DNA from: Ceriagrion tenellum
Lineage: Eukaryota; Arthropoda; Insecta; Odonata; Coenagrionidae
Direction: 5' to 3'
NCBI GenBank assembly: GCA_963169105.1
Contig: OY720641.1
Coordinates: forward strand, 77,513,496-77,577,495
DNA: 64,000 nt
Position 1 is the first letter of the stretch. Each line of letters opens with the position of its first letter. The position numbers were made by a program, and so were the translations under genes. The notes beneath the pieces were generated by a model. The model was given only the letters and a program-made list of their open reading frames with translations, did not search any database and was not told the DNA's origin. This document shows positions 1 through 12,700 of this stretch, in pieces.

Positions 1-2558
1 TTGGCTATTCTTAAGTTACTTCTATGGCTGAGATCGAAATGAGGTTATTAAATGGGATTGGCGCCGCAGTCGGCGTTTATGACTGGAAAAAAGTGTTTTT
101 TTAAAATATTTTTCGAATTATCTCCAAATTTTGAACCTAATTCTTGAAAATTGCTATTTTTTGGACACAATAACGATAAATTGATTTCTGAATGACCGTG
201 GAAATGATGAGGACGTGATCATTCCTTAAATGAGGAAAGCAAACATTAATACCGAAAAGAGCAGACAAAATGATACCTACTCATAATATTCCTCGCGCAT
301 TATTGAATGGTCCAAATTATACTTGTAACGTTCGTCCATTTCAGTCCAGTCCAGTCCCATCTTGTGCGAGGTTTATTATGGAGTAAGAAGCCGGCCGACG
401 GGGGTGAACAGACGGGGAGAACTCGTATCATTCAGAATCTGGCTCCTCTCGTAGGAGTTCGCGTAGCAACTCACAGCCTGTTCGTAGCCGACTCGTTGGT
501 CCGAGGTATTATTATATTGAACAGTAAAATGGTAATAAGACACCCGCCTGTGTCAATCAACTCACGGCATACTATTTAATCAATTTTTATGCTTTGGCTT
601 TTGCATTTCATCAGTGAAAGCACAATGTTTAAAAGATAAAAAGGTTTTATTAAGTGTTATTTAGACTTGCAAAGTCGCAATATGACTTTCCTACTTCGTT
701 AGCCTTCTTAGTTTTTGACTTGAGTCATCAAGAAAAGATGCAAGGGGGAAAAATCAATCTTCGTCCAATATTCTGGGAATATCGAAATTTTATAGACGTT
801 TTTGGGAAAATGATATTTCAATTACATGGAGATATGTTTTTCATGTTTTCCCAAGTTCCTAATGTTCTCGCATTTGGCAAAATGTACCTAATTTCAAGTC
901 CAGTTATTAAGAAAATAGTGCGGAAAGGTAGGATTTTATTGTTTGCATCAAGATGAGCACACATTTCTGATGAATAGCCAACATATGAATGAATTTACCT
1001 GTAACTCATTTTATGGTGGAGCCCTTTTAAATGTCCATAGTCCATGACATTCAAATTTTGATGACGCTGAGTGCCACACGTTTCGGAATTTGGAAAGCGG
1101 CGACAGTCATTCAGATCAGAAGATACCGTCTAAACACGCCAGTGGAACGGTTGTCTTTTGAGATGACAAAATGTGGTAGAAACTCTGGAGCTGTGGAGTG
1201 GCTACAGTTTTAGCAGGCTTGTGTGGACTGAATATTGTCCTCTGTATATGTCCTCTGCTAGATGCATAATATACATGAAATCTGTTCAGACTAAATTCGG
1301 AAGTGAAGTTTAAGAGAAAATAATCTTATTTCTTTTAGTTAGGAATAAAATTTTTACTAAAGTAAAAGTTTGGATTCCAAACTTCAAGTTCATTTGACTA
1401 ACTTATTACTGGAAAACCATTTTGCCAAATAATAAAAATCAATTTCGTGTTTGTTGATGCTCTATAGGCAGTGTTGAAAAGGTGCCTAGATTGTAAATCG
1501 TTCTATCTAAATGTTAGATAATTTTTACATTAGTTTTAGTTGAGAAAATCTACTTTCCAAAATACTCTCACTCCGAAACTCTCTCTCTCGACTCTCTCTC
1601 GAAACGACTCTCATACCGAAACAAAGTGCCACCGAGGCTGATCACCCTCCACTCACCCCCAGCTTAATCACTGTCCGGAAGCCTCAGTGGCATCCTCAAA
1701 CTAGTAGCAGTGCTTACAAGCGTTTAATTCTGTTGTTTGTGACAAAATAGAGCCTCACGTTAAGATGTGCCAATGATGAAGACAAGAGAGGGAATCTATA
1801 GGGAAGTGGAGTCCATACATATTATTTTTTCAATGCATTGAGTAATCATTTCTCCGAGTGTGAAAGCCAACATCTTGTTCGTGAGTGTGATTGGATACTC
1901 TACCCGCATGTTATTTGTCAATACATACCACTGTTTGCGGTTTTGTAATTCTATTCCTCAACTTTTTCTTTCATTTTGAGTACTCAGGCCAGCTTCTTTG
2001 AGTATTATTTAGTGATTGCTGGTCATATTTTGATCGCACTCAGCTGGCATAAAATTGATTTTGATGAAAGAGAGGTGAACAAAGTGAATGGTTTTCGGTA
2101 AATCTGTGAGGTATCGATTCGCACTAGAAATTCGAACGTGATTCGCGATTCGTGAACGCGAAATTCGACTTCTGTGTCCGGTGTAAGGATTCGATCGAGC
2201 TATTGCAGTTCCTACCTTGAGTTAAGTCATCATAGTTTGATGGATAGAGTAGGCGTTTTGGTGCATAGAAGTGAAACTTATATTTATGCAACAATAACTT
2301 AACGAAAATAATAAATATTACTCGCAATTTTTCGAAAAATTTAACCTGTATATGGATTACGTTTTTGTTGTATCCTCACAAAAATCTCATATAGAAATTG
2401 CAATCATGCGGAGTTAATAGGAAAATAGTGAATTGGATAAGCGACTTTCTCAGTGATCGAAAACAGAAAGTAGTTATTTTATAACAAAATATAATAAATA
2501 TATAAAAATTAGATATTTTATTTAAAAATAATAACTAAAAGTAGTGGTTTTAGCTCTG
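1..2558. other. Intergenic stretch, no gene seen
   Basis: I see no convincing coding region here. The short open frames lack family signatures and codon bias. The sequence is AT-rich with a CT-rich low-complexity patch around 1562-1612. A patch at about 2110-2170 is rich in ATTCG words, which resembles the interior of the MITE at 20633-21132 and may be a remnant of that family. Confidence 0.6.
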
Positions 2559-2570
2559 ATATGGTCGAAG

Positions 2571-3522
2571 TCACATCCGGTGTTCCTCAGGGAAGTGTGA
2601 TCGGCCCTCTTTTATTCATTATTTATATAAATGACCTAAGTTAGCAGTAAATTAAGAATATTTGCAGACGATACAGTTATCTACCGTGAAATGAGCGAAG
2701 ACGCGGAATTTAAAGCTCTGTCATCGGACCTTAACAACGTTCATTCGTGGTGCCAGGAGTGGGGGTTAGAATTAAATATCTGCAAATGCACCACAGTTCA
2801 CTTCCTGCGAAAGTCATCCCAAAAATGTCATACCTATGCTGTGGGTGGAGGGAACATAAAATCTTCAGATACATTAAAATACATGGAATTACCTTAACTT
2901 CTGATATATCGCGGGGGTTACATATACAGAACATATGTGGCGCAGCATTAAAGAAACTAGGTTTTGTTAAACGTATAATAGGAAGGTCCTCGGATGAAAA
3001 AGTAAGAGAGATGCTACTTCGCTTTGGTTAGGCCACACCTCGAATACACCACGAGCATTTGGCACCCTGGTCACAAAGATTTCACCAAAAAAATTAATAA
3101 AATACAAAGTGAGGCAGCGCGCTTCGTTAAAAACTGCTACGAGCGTACATATAGTGTCTCACAACTTTTAGAGGGATTAAGGTGGGAGCCCCTAGAGACT
3201 CGGAGGCTACACGCTAGGCTTAAGTTGCTTGATAAATTCATAATTGATATTTTTCAGAGCGACACAGAATATTATCATGACTTCTCACTACATCTCTAGG
3301 TCTGACAGAAGCGATAAAACAAGAGAGATACACTGCCGAACAGATTGGTACAAAAATCGTTCTTTCCGCGAACGATAAGCGACCACAATAAAAATTGAGC
3401 TCCACTAAATACACTCCTATAATACATGTCACTATTTCATCTCCTTTACACGGCTGGTGACCTACCACCCCTTGCCACACGCCCATGCGGCGGCTGGCGG
3501 GGTATTATGTAGATGTAGATAT
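2571..3522 (+). mobile_element. Non-LTR retrotransposon relic (CR1/jockey-like reverse transcriptase, C-terminal part, with 3' tail)
   Basis: Translation gives classic reverse transcriptase signatures in order: GVPQGSVIGPLLF at about 2577, the FADDT catalytic motif near 2660-2674, then a thumb region and the RPHLEYTTSIWHP and AARFVKN blocks that are standard in arthropod CR1/jockey-type ORF2 C-termini, then LRWEPLETRR. The frame is broken by stops after the first motif and by shifts near 2750 and 3025, so it is dead. The non-coding tail to about 3522 ends in a short GTAGAT repeat, typical of elements that end in a microsatellite. Related tails occur at 8690-9030 (reverse), 18064-18096 (reverse) and 26391-26430. 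The exact clade is uncertain. Confidence 0.85.
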
Positions 3523-3649
3523 ACAATGTTAATTATAATATATTTTGTTGTGTGTAATATGTTTTGTTATTCATGTATAACCTTTCATTTTATAGGCAAA
3601 TCTGGACGATACTGCAGCAAATGCGGTCCTACATTTCCGGAATTTCCCT

Positions 3650-3840
3650 GAGCTATCGTTCTGTTGATTCCATCTGCATTCTTTTAATATTTATGTCAGC
3701 CATGAAATCAAAGATTGGCTTGCTAAAGCTCTCCTCTTCAAGCTTTTCTAATTCAACCGCATTTTTTTCTACCAAGTCCCCATTCTAATATCTGTCATGA
3801 TGTTCTTGATGTATCCCAGCCTTGGTTTTCCTCGGTAATT
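3650..3840 (-). mobile_element. Possible non-LTR retrotransposon 3' end remnant
   Basis: On the minus strand one frame reads RPRLGYIKNIM-like, close to the RGRPRLSYIDQIK block near the end of ORF2 in RTE/CR1-type elements, followed by stops. The match is short and decayed, so this is tentative. The rest of 3840-6370 shows no gene. Confidence 0.3.
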
Positions 3841-6377
3841 TTGCCTGTTAATGCTTCTTTCCATGCTTTATTTGCTTTGTAATGCTTTATTATGTTTAGG
3901 AGACAGTAGTGCCTCAAATTGAAGCCGAAAAGTTCTTTGTCTTCTTCCCAAAGTTTCATCCTAATTACCTATATTCTCCCCATCTCATTCTCATCGTAGA
4001 ATTATTGGTGCTTATTTCTGTCCATTCAACTTCATTAATATTCGATACTGTCACTTTTTTTTTGCTCTGGACACTCCTGTCACTTCACTGAAAAATTTAA
4101 CTGTGATCCATTCTACTAACTGAAAAACCGTTCCCTGTCTGAGAAATACGAGAAATCTCCTCTCAGCGCGGTACTCCTGATTTGATTGTGATGAGTTATG
4201 CACGAAAATTTCTCATCAAAGAGTACCTTAGCTCCGTATTCGGTGATAACCTGGAAGATACTAGCTGGGTTTTAAAGTTTTTCGTAAAACAGGGTCTTTA
4301 ATATAGTGATAATTTCTAATTTTAGGTTTTTATTTTTACATTTGCTGATTTTTCAAATATCTGAAACCTTCCGCGCTTTTATTTTTGCCCTTAGCTGGAT
4401 ATTACTGGCTGAAATATGACACTGACGGGTAAGCACTCCAATTACCTAGTCCTAATTGCTTATCTGTCGCATTTCCATAACTTCCTATCCTCTCTGTTCT
4501 GACGTGCATAAAAAACTTGCCTGTTTTCCCCACTATTTTATTACTGGTGCCCTGACGGTTCTTGATATTTTAAATCATTATAAAATGTAGCACCACCATT
4601 ATAAGTGATTTAAAATAATGTGTACTTAAAAACAAAAAGTAATCATTTATTAAAAAAGGCCTACTTTGTGGAAGAACTCTTAAAATAATACTTCCTTTAA
4701 TAATGTTATAAAACATCGCAATCGGTCAGCCTATCCATATTAAAACATAGTGGAAAATTATCTGGTATTTTTTATCCATCTTCTGAGCAAACAAAACCGT
4801 TACGTCACCTGCAATTGATTCTGTTCTCTGATCTGCTGCTGTTATCGACCATGATAACCTGTTTGTTTTTATCTTTGTAACTGTTAATTACATTATGCAT
4901 ATCACATAGTTCCAAAGAACCTCTCCGATCGTTATACTCCCATCACCAGTCTTCAGCCTTTCATCGGTTTGCCAGGTTAAAGTTAAGCTAAGCTAAGGGC
5001 TCAGTAACCTCTTTTCAATATCCGGATCGGATGTTTCGCTGATTCCACGGTACGAAGCGAATTGATATAATCAGTTATGCGTTCTATACAGAAGGGCGGG
5101 ACACGTCCGTTTGTAACAGTGTGGTTAAAAGTCCGTCCAAGATAATAGCGCATTTGAAACGTACTGAGTTGATCGAGAAAGAAAAAGTAAACAAAATTTT
5201 CACGATCGTAAGAGTTAATTTAAGGCCGCCATAATGGATTCTTCGATCATATGAGTTTCATCCCCTAAAGGCCTAGGACGTGTCTACTTATTGGCTGAAT
5301 TTGTGTCAACTGCGTCCTAAGCACTATTGGAAGCAATCTAGTCCCACGATAATTCAGCAAATGACATCGCTTTGGTGCGCTCTTAGTTCAAATAAGAACA
5401 CTCTGAAAAATTTTTCAAACTATCAACCATATGAGTTCAGTTATATTATGGTTCACACAAACGCAGTACATATTAGAAAGTTAAAACCCCGACTAATGCT
5501 AGCGTTGTCAGCTCAAAGAATGACAAAAGGGATAGCAGGGTGAAAACCAATGCAAATTTTAGGAATAGAATTGAGTGATAGTGATATAAAAATAATATTA
5601 TCACTATCTACAATATACTACACTATACTACAAAAATATGGCAACGGAGTTGAACGAAGGGATGTGTTTTTCCTATCGAATGGTGAAAATGGTATTTAGT
5701 AGATTGATTTTGGGACCGGAAGAAGCGCTGTTTGTTTCATTGGCAGTAATATTGGTGACACACGTCAGTGTAGTGCGGTTTATCGAGGAGAGGAAATTAT
5801 GCGAGAATGACAGAACTGAGATAGCCTGCCTTCCCCACCGGAGGCCTTTGGTTCTTTCGCCCGCTTGTCCTCGCTGGCCTCATCCTTCTGTGCAACACAC
5901 TTTCTGCCGACGAGTGCCACCAAGTTATGGGATACCACACAAACGCACCGCTCATTATCCAGCTCTGGCCCGCGTTCGCAGCTATTGTACTAAGATCTTG
6001 TTTGCTCTACATCAAAACGATGTAAATGCTCCACGTTTTATGGTTTATTTTAAATAGAATCCTTTTGTATTTAATTTTGAATCTCGAAGATCATGTCATC
6101 AAGAGTTTTCAGCTTAGCATAAACTCTATTACAATAGAATATCACAATATTATGTTTAACCGACTTTATTCTGTAGCCCTATTCGCACCGCGTCGCGTAG
6201 CGTCCGTTTATTGTGTTGTTGAAAAATTTTTAAATGTCCTTTCCTCGGACATCCCCAGTACCCTCTGATTGGCACTGTCTGTCACAAAGAGGGGCATATT
6301 CGAATTTTGTTTTGTTAGTGGAGCAGTTACCAGCCTATTTTTTGGACTTGAGGAAAAATTAATTCACACTATATATA
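3841..6377. other. Intergenic stretch, no supported gene
   Basis: The stretch is AT-rich with scattered short open frames. The longest (5638-6057, 139 codons) has no recognisable domain and an uneven composition, so it is not called. A perfect 10-bp inverted repeat (5577-5586 with 5599-5608) sits in an AT-rich patch. Confidence 0.5.
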
Positions 6378-6775
6378 TGGAAGTTGTGTGGGGCAGAAAC
6401 GTGGACCCTGAGAAAGGAGGACGAGAATAGGCTGCAGACATTTGAGATGTGGGTGTGGAGAAGGATGGAGAAGGTGCGATGGAGGGAGAGGAGGACTAAC
6501 GAGGTGGTGCTTGAGATGGTGGGCGAGGAAAGCAAACTTCCTAATGGAATTCGAGATCGGCAGAGTAGGTGGCTGGAGAAAGTGATAAGGGGCGATGGGT
6601 TACTCAAGAATGTGATGCAGGGAAGGATGTTGGGCTTACGGGGAAGAGGAAGAAAGAGAATAGGTTTCATGGACAGGCTGAAGAAGGGTAGATCGTATGT
6701 GAGACGAAAAAGGTTATACTAGAGCGAAATTGGCCCCTGAATGTGTAGGAAACCGGCAGAAGATACTCTGACAAC
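6378..6775 (+). mobile_element. Non-LTR retrotransposon relic (ORF2 C-terminus)
   Basis: The open frame carries the block order typical of the ORF2 C-terminus in many animal non-LTR elements: CGAETWTLRKEDE, then FEMWVWRRMEKVRW, then RDRQSRWLEKVIRGDGLL, then GRGRKRIGFMDRLK. The N-terminal endonuclease and RT parts are missing, so this is a 5'-truncated copy, as expected from incomplete reverse transcription. Cousins lie at 19141-19556 (minus) and 48013-49110 (plus). Confidence 0.85.
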
Positions 6776-8689
6776 ATTCAACAAAAGCTATCTTAGCCGG
6801 TAGAATATTAATACAAATGCATGGAAATCATGTCACTGCCATGTATCAAGTAGTGATAATGACTTAATGCGGGCACGTAATCACACTTATCTGGATCATT
6901 TTGCCCCGCTGTAAGAATAATCAATCGTATTTCGAATTGGATTTGCTTCCCTATCTATTTAACAAGTTGGCGGCATATTTTTCCATGTCGTCACGATAGT
7001 GAATATACTGTGATGATATGATATCTAATTCGGTTAGAATGAGATTGGCTCCGTTGAAATATATTCATTAAACGGCAATATTTCGTGTGCTACTCGAAAA
7101 ATCAGACCTCTTCCGCGGAACCTTTGTAAAATATTTGTAATGTATGGATACTCCAAACATAATCTCACTGCTCTGTATACTGAGAAAAATTAAATGACAT
7201 GCAGCAAGATTTCTGAATTTTCATTTATACTTGTGCTTTTTTTGCAAAGATTAAATTTATTTTTGAATGTCTCGTCGTATGAAAATTATTCCAGAACTTC
7301 AATTAATACGTAAATGAGATACAATTCGCTGTAGCATGGATACAACCAGATCATGCTTTGTTCACGATTTACTCAAGAGAGGAATCAATGAATTAAATGT
7401 AGTCACATATTTCCTTAATTTGCGTCGATTATTTTTGCAGTTATTGCATTGTAAAGACGATGTTTTTTGGTAACTGCGCCAGAGTTATATCAATTCGCTC
7501 GGTATCTCGGATTCGGTCATCTTTATTGAACTACAAAATTAGCACTCCTTCGTCTATCCTAGTTTCTTATGATTAGCAAATTATTAAGGAATATTAGGTG
7601 TCAATTCTTGGACGATTTCACTGAAAACGCCCAGAGACATGTGGTTGTACATTCGTTATTTACTTCGCTGTAAGGTAAGAAAATTCAGACTCATAAAAAA
7701 GCGGCTGCTGTGCAAAAAGCAGGTGCAAAAAAGTCGAGCAATTGGGGAAGAAAACCGTGATTTAACACTGAATGTGCCATGAAAGTCGAGCAATAGAATT
7801 CAATGGCTACATAATCTATCAGACCAGTTTTTCTATTCTGATAATATTACTGGAGAAAATTCCTTTTTCAACGAATACTGTTTTCATCGTAAATTTATTT
7901 CGCGGGAAGGAAGCAAAAAGAAGTATAAGGCATCTGTATGAGATAAAGGAAACGGAAAAAGCAATTGATTGTGTCACTATAATTTAACGAAAAACGAGAA
8001 AAAAGAGATGCAGACAGCTTTTGCGTATGCAGCAGTTGAATTTGGTGGCTAAAGGCATATTCCTGGGCTGAAAGGTCTGAGATGTGAGAAAGAATAAAGT
8101 AAGTTTGGATATAGGGATATTAAGTGATAATGTTTGAGGAGAAGAATTAGGAAAATAAAAATAGTTTTGAGTGGAAGTATCACGGAGAAGGACTTGAATG
8201 ACCGACTTACTGAGGACGACTGGAAAAAAGAAAAGTGATTTAGATTACTTGTGAAACTTTATACTAAGCTCTCTTTTAATTATTCAGCACCTCTTTACCT
8301 CTAGCACCATTTTCCTTTCATCTCGGCTTCTTCCTAACCTGGAGATTCCCTTTTGCAGATTCTATTCCTCAAGTAGTACATTTTATTTTCTATGCGCCCA
8401 ATAGTAACTTCTGCTTTTGAAAGCCTTTCAGGCCATATCTGTGCCCAAACGTTTGGAAGTCTTTGGACTTCCAGAACATGGGAACTTCCAGGCATGGAAA
8501 CAGAATTTCCTAGGCTTTCTCGCCTTGTTCTTTTTTATCGTAGATCAGTCTTCTAATACCAATTTTGGGTTCCGTGTTCCTCATGGCTAATATTTTTTCC
8601 TATTTTTTCTTTGTATTTCAGTTGCTATAATCATGTTTTTTAGGTACTGCTGAATAGTCAATTCCTCTAAACTTATTACGTCATGTGTC
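6776..8689. other. Intergenic stretch, no gene seen
   Basis: AT-rich sequence with only short open frames. No protein family, structured RNA or clear terminal repeats are recognised. Confidence 0.5.
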
Positions 8690-9030
8690 ACTGACGAGAT
8701 CTGCATCTACGTACTACCCTGCAAGCCGCCACGTGGGCGTGTGGCAGGGGGTGTTCGGACACCAGCCATGTAAAGATGTAAGGGATATAGTTTTGAGAGG
8801 TGAAATGGTGACGTGTATTATTGGAGTGTATTTAGTGGAGCTCAGTTTTTATTGTGGTCGCTTATTGAGCTCATAAAAAACGAGTTTTTTTACCCATCTG
8901 TTCGGCAATGTATCTCTCTTATTTTATCGCTTCTGTCAGACGTAGAGATGCAGTGGGGCGTCATGATAATATACCCTGTGTCGCTCTGAAACACACCAGT
9001 TCTGAATTTCTCAAGTACCTAGAGATGTAA
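8690..9030 (-). mobile_element. Reverse-oriented 3' end of the 2.6-kb non-LTR element family
   Basis: Read on the minus strand, this segment matches the tail of the element at 2571-3522. It shares the block around the end of ORF2, the run encoding AVYLSCFIASV in the opposite frame, the ATTGTGGTCGC block and the terminal ACCCTGCAAGCC and GTAGAT-type end. The two copies form inverted repeats about 5.2 kb apart. No coding capacity remains. Confidence 0.8.
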
Positions 9031-9302
9031 ACGTTTGGCGTCAATCATATTTTAAACGATGACAGATTCTCATCGTGAATGAATGAGTGACTGTAATGAG
9101 TCTTAATTGGCTATGTCTGCACCTCATCAACTCGAAACCCTCAACGTCTGGGACTGGTTTTACGGGGTAATTTAGCATCCAGGGATTCTTAGAGGGGAGT
9201 TATCAACCTCTTTTTATTCAGTCTCTCTCTCTCTCTCGAAACCTTCCAAATGCTCGCTGGCTGCGACATCTGAACCGCTTCCACAGCGTCCTTGTGACGA
9301 GG

Positions 9303-9494
9303 CACGTGGCTCGAAGACGCCCGACGCCGCGGCGTCGGCCTTTATATAAAGTGGACGACACCCGATGGCAATGGGGAGGTGCCAGCGGCACCTTTTCATT
9401 GCCGTTATGCCTCATTCCCCTTCCTGATTGCCATCTTATTTTTAATCCGCCCCTCCCCCCTTTTGTCCCGTCAATTACAGGCCGTCTGACGTCA
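9303..9494 (+). promoter_or_regulatory. Candidate promoter signals: E-box, TATA box and CRE upstream of exon 1
   Basis: Seen directly: CACGTG at 9303-9308, TATATAAA at 9343-9350 and a full palindromic cAMP-response element TGACGTCA at 9487-9494. If the TATA box is used, transcription would start near 9373, leaving a 7-codon upstream ORF at 9407-9427. A competing reading is that the pyrimidine tract ending in TTACAG at 9480 is a 3' splice site for an upstream untranslated exon. The local rise in GC fits a promoter region. Function is inferred, not shown. Confidence 0.45.
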
Positions 9495-9517
9495 CCCACC
9501 GCGTGCGCCGAGACGCC

Positions 9518-9799
9518 ATGATGAACTCGTCGGACAATGGAGCGTTGACGGAGTGCGTTGTGGAGGCGGGAAGAGGAGGCGCCGCCGGTGCTAAAACAAG
9601 CGAAGGTGGCCAGGCGTCGTCGTCGTCTGGCGGAGTGGAGGAGGGGGAGGCGGCCGGGGGGAGGGGTAAGGGGCAGGAGGGTGAGGACGGCGAGGGACCT
9701 TCCGATCTGAGGACGAATGTGCCGCGGATCCGAATAACGCGCAGGAACTCTGTGTCGCTGCCAGCGGAATTGGAGAACTTGGAGGCGATTGAGAAAGAG
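9518..9799 (+). CDS. MYORG-like gene, coding exon 1 (cytosolic tail)
   Basis: This exon holds residues 1-94, beginning with two adjacent ATGs (9518, 9521). It is rich in Gly, Glu, Ala and Ser, then has an RIRITRRNSVSLPAE block. RRNS at 75-78 fits a basophilic (PKA-type) phosphorylation site. The donor GTGAGA follows directly in phase 0 and fits exon 2. GC content is far above the surroundings. The opposite strand is also open here, but that is a side effect of the GC bias. Confidence 0.75.
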
Positions 9800-12700
9800 G
9801 TGAGACGGATTGCTTTCCATTGTTTTTCTCGGGAGGGGAGGATGTGGGGGGCGGGAGGTGGGAGGGGATAAAGAAGGGTGTCTGAGGTAGAGACCCTATG
9901 AGATTAAAAGTGGCCTCGGGTACAAAGAGATTCTGACTTCATACAGAAAGGGGTTAATTATTAATAATAATATGTATTCCACTCAAATAATAATCTATTA
10001 CACCGAATAATAATAAAATTTATTCCACGCATAAAAATAAAATGTATTCCACACAAAAGTACGTACAACCAATTTTAAACAAATGTATACAAGTAAGCTG
10101 TAGAACTTACGGCACCCGTGAGGCAAAAACCTGTTTTGGGGTTGTCATCATATGTATCTCACAAATGAATGGCTGGAGTCGCCAAAATGAACAAAACTAA
10201 ACTGTAAATTATGCAGTAGAGTAGCATATTAATACCTAACAATAGCGTGTTCTTTAATTGTTCAATATTTTTCCTTTTTGCCGTTGGTGTACAGAACCAT
10301 ATTATTTAAATGTGAACTATAAATATTGCAATTTTTATTAAAGAGATGCTCTAGTTACTTACATTTTTGCTCATAGTATCTATTGAACGGGAAAACTGTA
10401 GAAGCGGGAAGAACACGCTTATGTCACAGTCTACACCTACTTAGGTCTATACCACTTTGGTATATACCTAAATTTTGTTGAAATATTGTATAGTACTGAA
10501 GAAAAAAATCTGCACAAGGACTGAAGTAATTTGTTTCATTATTATTTCTGTATATTTTTGGGTTTAAAGATTGCGATTTTCTACAATTTGTCTAATCAAC
10601 AATCGGGGATCACGTTGTTTTATGTAAAACGACGAGAAAATGATGTAGCTTTAAAGGAATTGTTTAGTAAATGCTTAATATAGAAGGAAAATCAATGGAG
10701 TGGAACACCAAAAAGTTCCGTTTTGACATGTGAAGAATAAATCCTATTATTATATTTGTATGAAAATAACGGAAATTCAAATTCCTTTAGTCGCGATGCA
10801 GTGAGGAAAATCCACCTTTTCTTTTTGAAAAGCCATGTGGTCTAACTGGTCACAATCAAATAGAATAATTCAAATAAAGCATGATTAAACGCCAAATGCG
10901 AAAAAGGGGAATTCCCGATCATATGTTCGTCACCATATTTGTCCGTTCAGGTTACACGTTACTGTTTCCTGTTTCTATGCCACGGGAATCCTCGTAAAAA
11001 CTTTCGTTATTGCTCCGGTGATTGCGATGCATTAGGTTAATTATTGATAAGTAATCAAGAGATAACTCTTCCAAACCCGAGATGGCTCGAAACAATTTTT
11101 TCATGGCGAATTTCCATAACTAAGTTTAATGCCTTCGCTTAACCATGGGGTAAGTGGTATTTTACTTTATATGCATTTTAAGAATGTTTCCTCGCTTACC
11201 TGCACTAGCTCCCTTGTTTTACCTCAGCCTCAATTACACATTGCTTGGTGTATTATTTCTTGTTGATGCGAGACTTGAAAGATTTCGGCTTAAGGTTTGG
11301 TTCGAAGGCATTTGACTAAGCCTTCAAATCACTCAATTTAAATGCCTCACTTTGGATTTTTCAATTCTACCCCATTGTGATATAATCAAACTATCATTCT
11401 CTTTCATTCATGTCCTTAACCATTAAATCTCATCCGCATCCTGCTGTGGTCCATTTATTACCCACTCTATCCCTTCCATTAGTATCCTTAACACTTCTGA
11501 AGTGCCCAACTGTCTTTTCACTTTGTCGAATTCAAACTAATCTTGGCATGACCACTTTTATAGTCTGTGCGAAAAGGTGACGAAGAGTCACTTTCCTTTG
11601 TCAGCACTCATTTTCAGTATCGGCAACTTCAAGCATTTTTGCGTCATTTATTCCCTTTCATCAACCTTGATTTATCCATTCTGTGACTTAATATCCTCTT
11701 GGATACAGCAATGTAAGGAGTAAATAAATGGGAATAAATGACCAAGGAGACCAAGGAAATCCGCCATGAGGAAATATACGAGGTAAATTAAAATGGATTT
11801 AAAGGGCAGAATTAAACGGTTGGAGGATAGGAGACTAAAGGGGATGACTGCATTGGACCCGAAATTCTTTAGATTCTGGATATTATCTATTTAAATGTGT
11901 AAATACATACGTATAAAAATATGTAAAAAGGATATATCTTCATCACCACCATGGAAACTGGACTAAGGATAAATCTTTTTGCCATCCAGCTCAGAATATA
12001 CTAATGTATCCCATGATTGCATACATATTTAGAGATGGTTAAATTACCGTTATTTTCATTTGAGGTAAATTACCATGGTAAATTACGGTAATTTTTAATA
12101 TTTTCGTAATTTTCCGGTAATTTTTAAATTTATGCTATTAATAGCATTAGTGGACTGAATAGGAAAGCAAAAGCAAGGGGTTCAATTCTTTTAAATCATT
12201 GTTATTGCTACATTTATGTCTTAGAAATGAAGAAGATTTATAAACAAACACGGCAGCCCACACGCAATTCGGCGTTCTTTTTTTCGGAATGAGAAATTTT
12301 CGTTCAAACCACTGAAAATGCTATCCTCACAAATATTCCCCGAGTAATAATATTCCACCAATAGGTTGGACGTGCCTTTATTAATAATTAAGATTGTATT
12401 AAATGTATGTAGAATTGACTTATAATTATATGTTTGTAATATAGCGGTATGAAAAATATCTTAGACGGAAGTGAATATTACCGAAAATTCCGGTGATTTT
12501 CAGGAACTGCTGTAAATTACGTTACATATTACGGTAATTTTCGAAAATTACCGCGATAATTTTCAGAATGTCCTATCTCTACATATACTGTCATTGTTAC
12601 TGCTTTCTCCACCGGTCGAGGGACAAATTTATCCACTTAGTTCAACCGTTCCTTAAAAATGAAATCATTCTTCCCCAAATTTTAAACACACAAGTATTTT

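Noticed and set aside
5638..6057. 139-codon open frame as a possible gene
   Set aside because: No domain, signal or splice context. The amino-acid composition changes abruptly half way, and the surroundings are repeat-rich.
9218..9820. 200-codon open frame on the minus strand opposite exon 1
   Set aside because: It is Arg-rich and low-complexity, lies opposite a well-supported exon, and arises from the local GC bias. No domain is visible.
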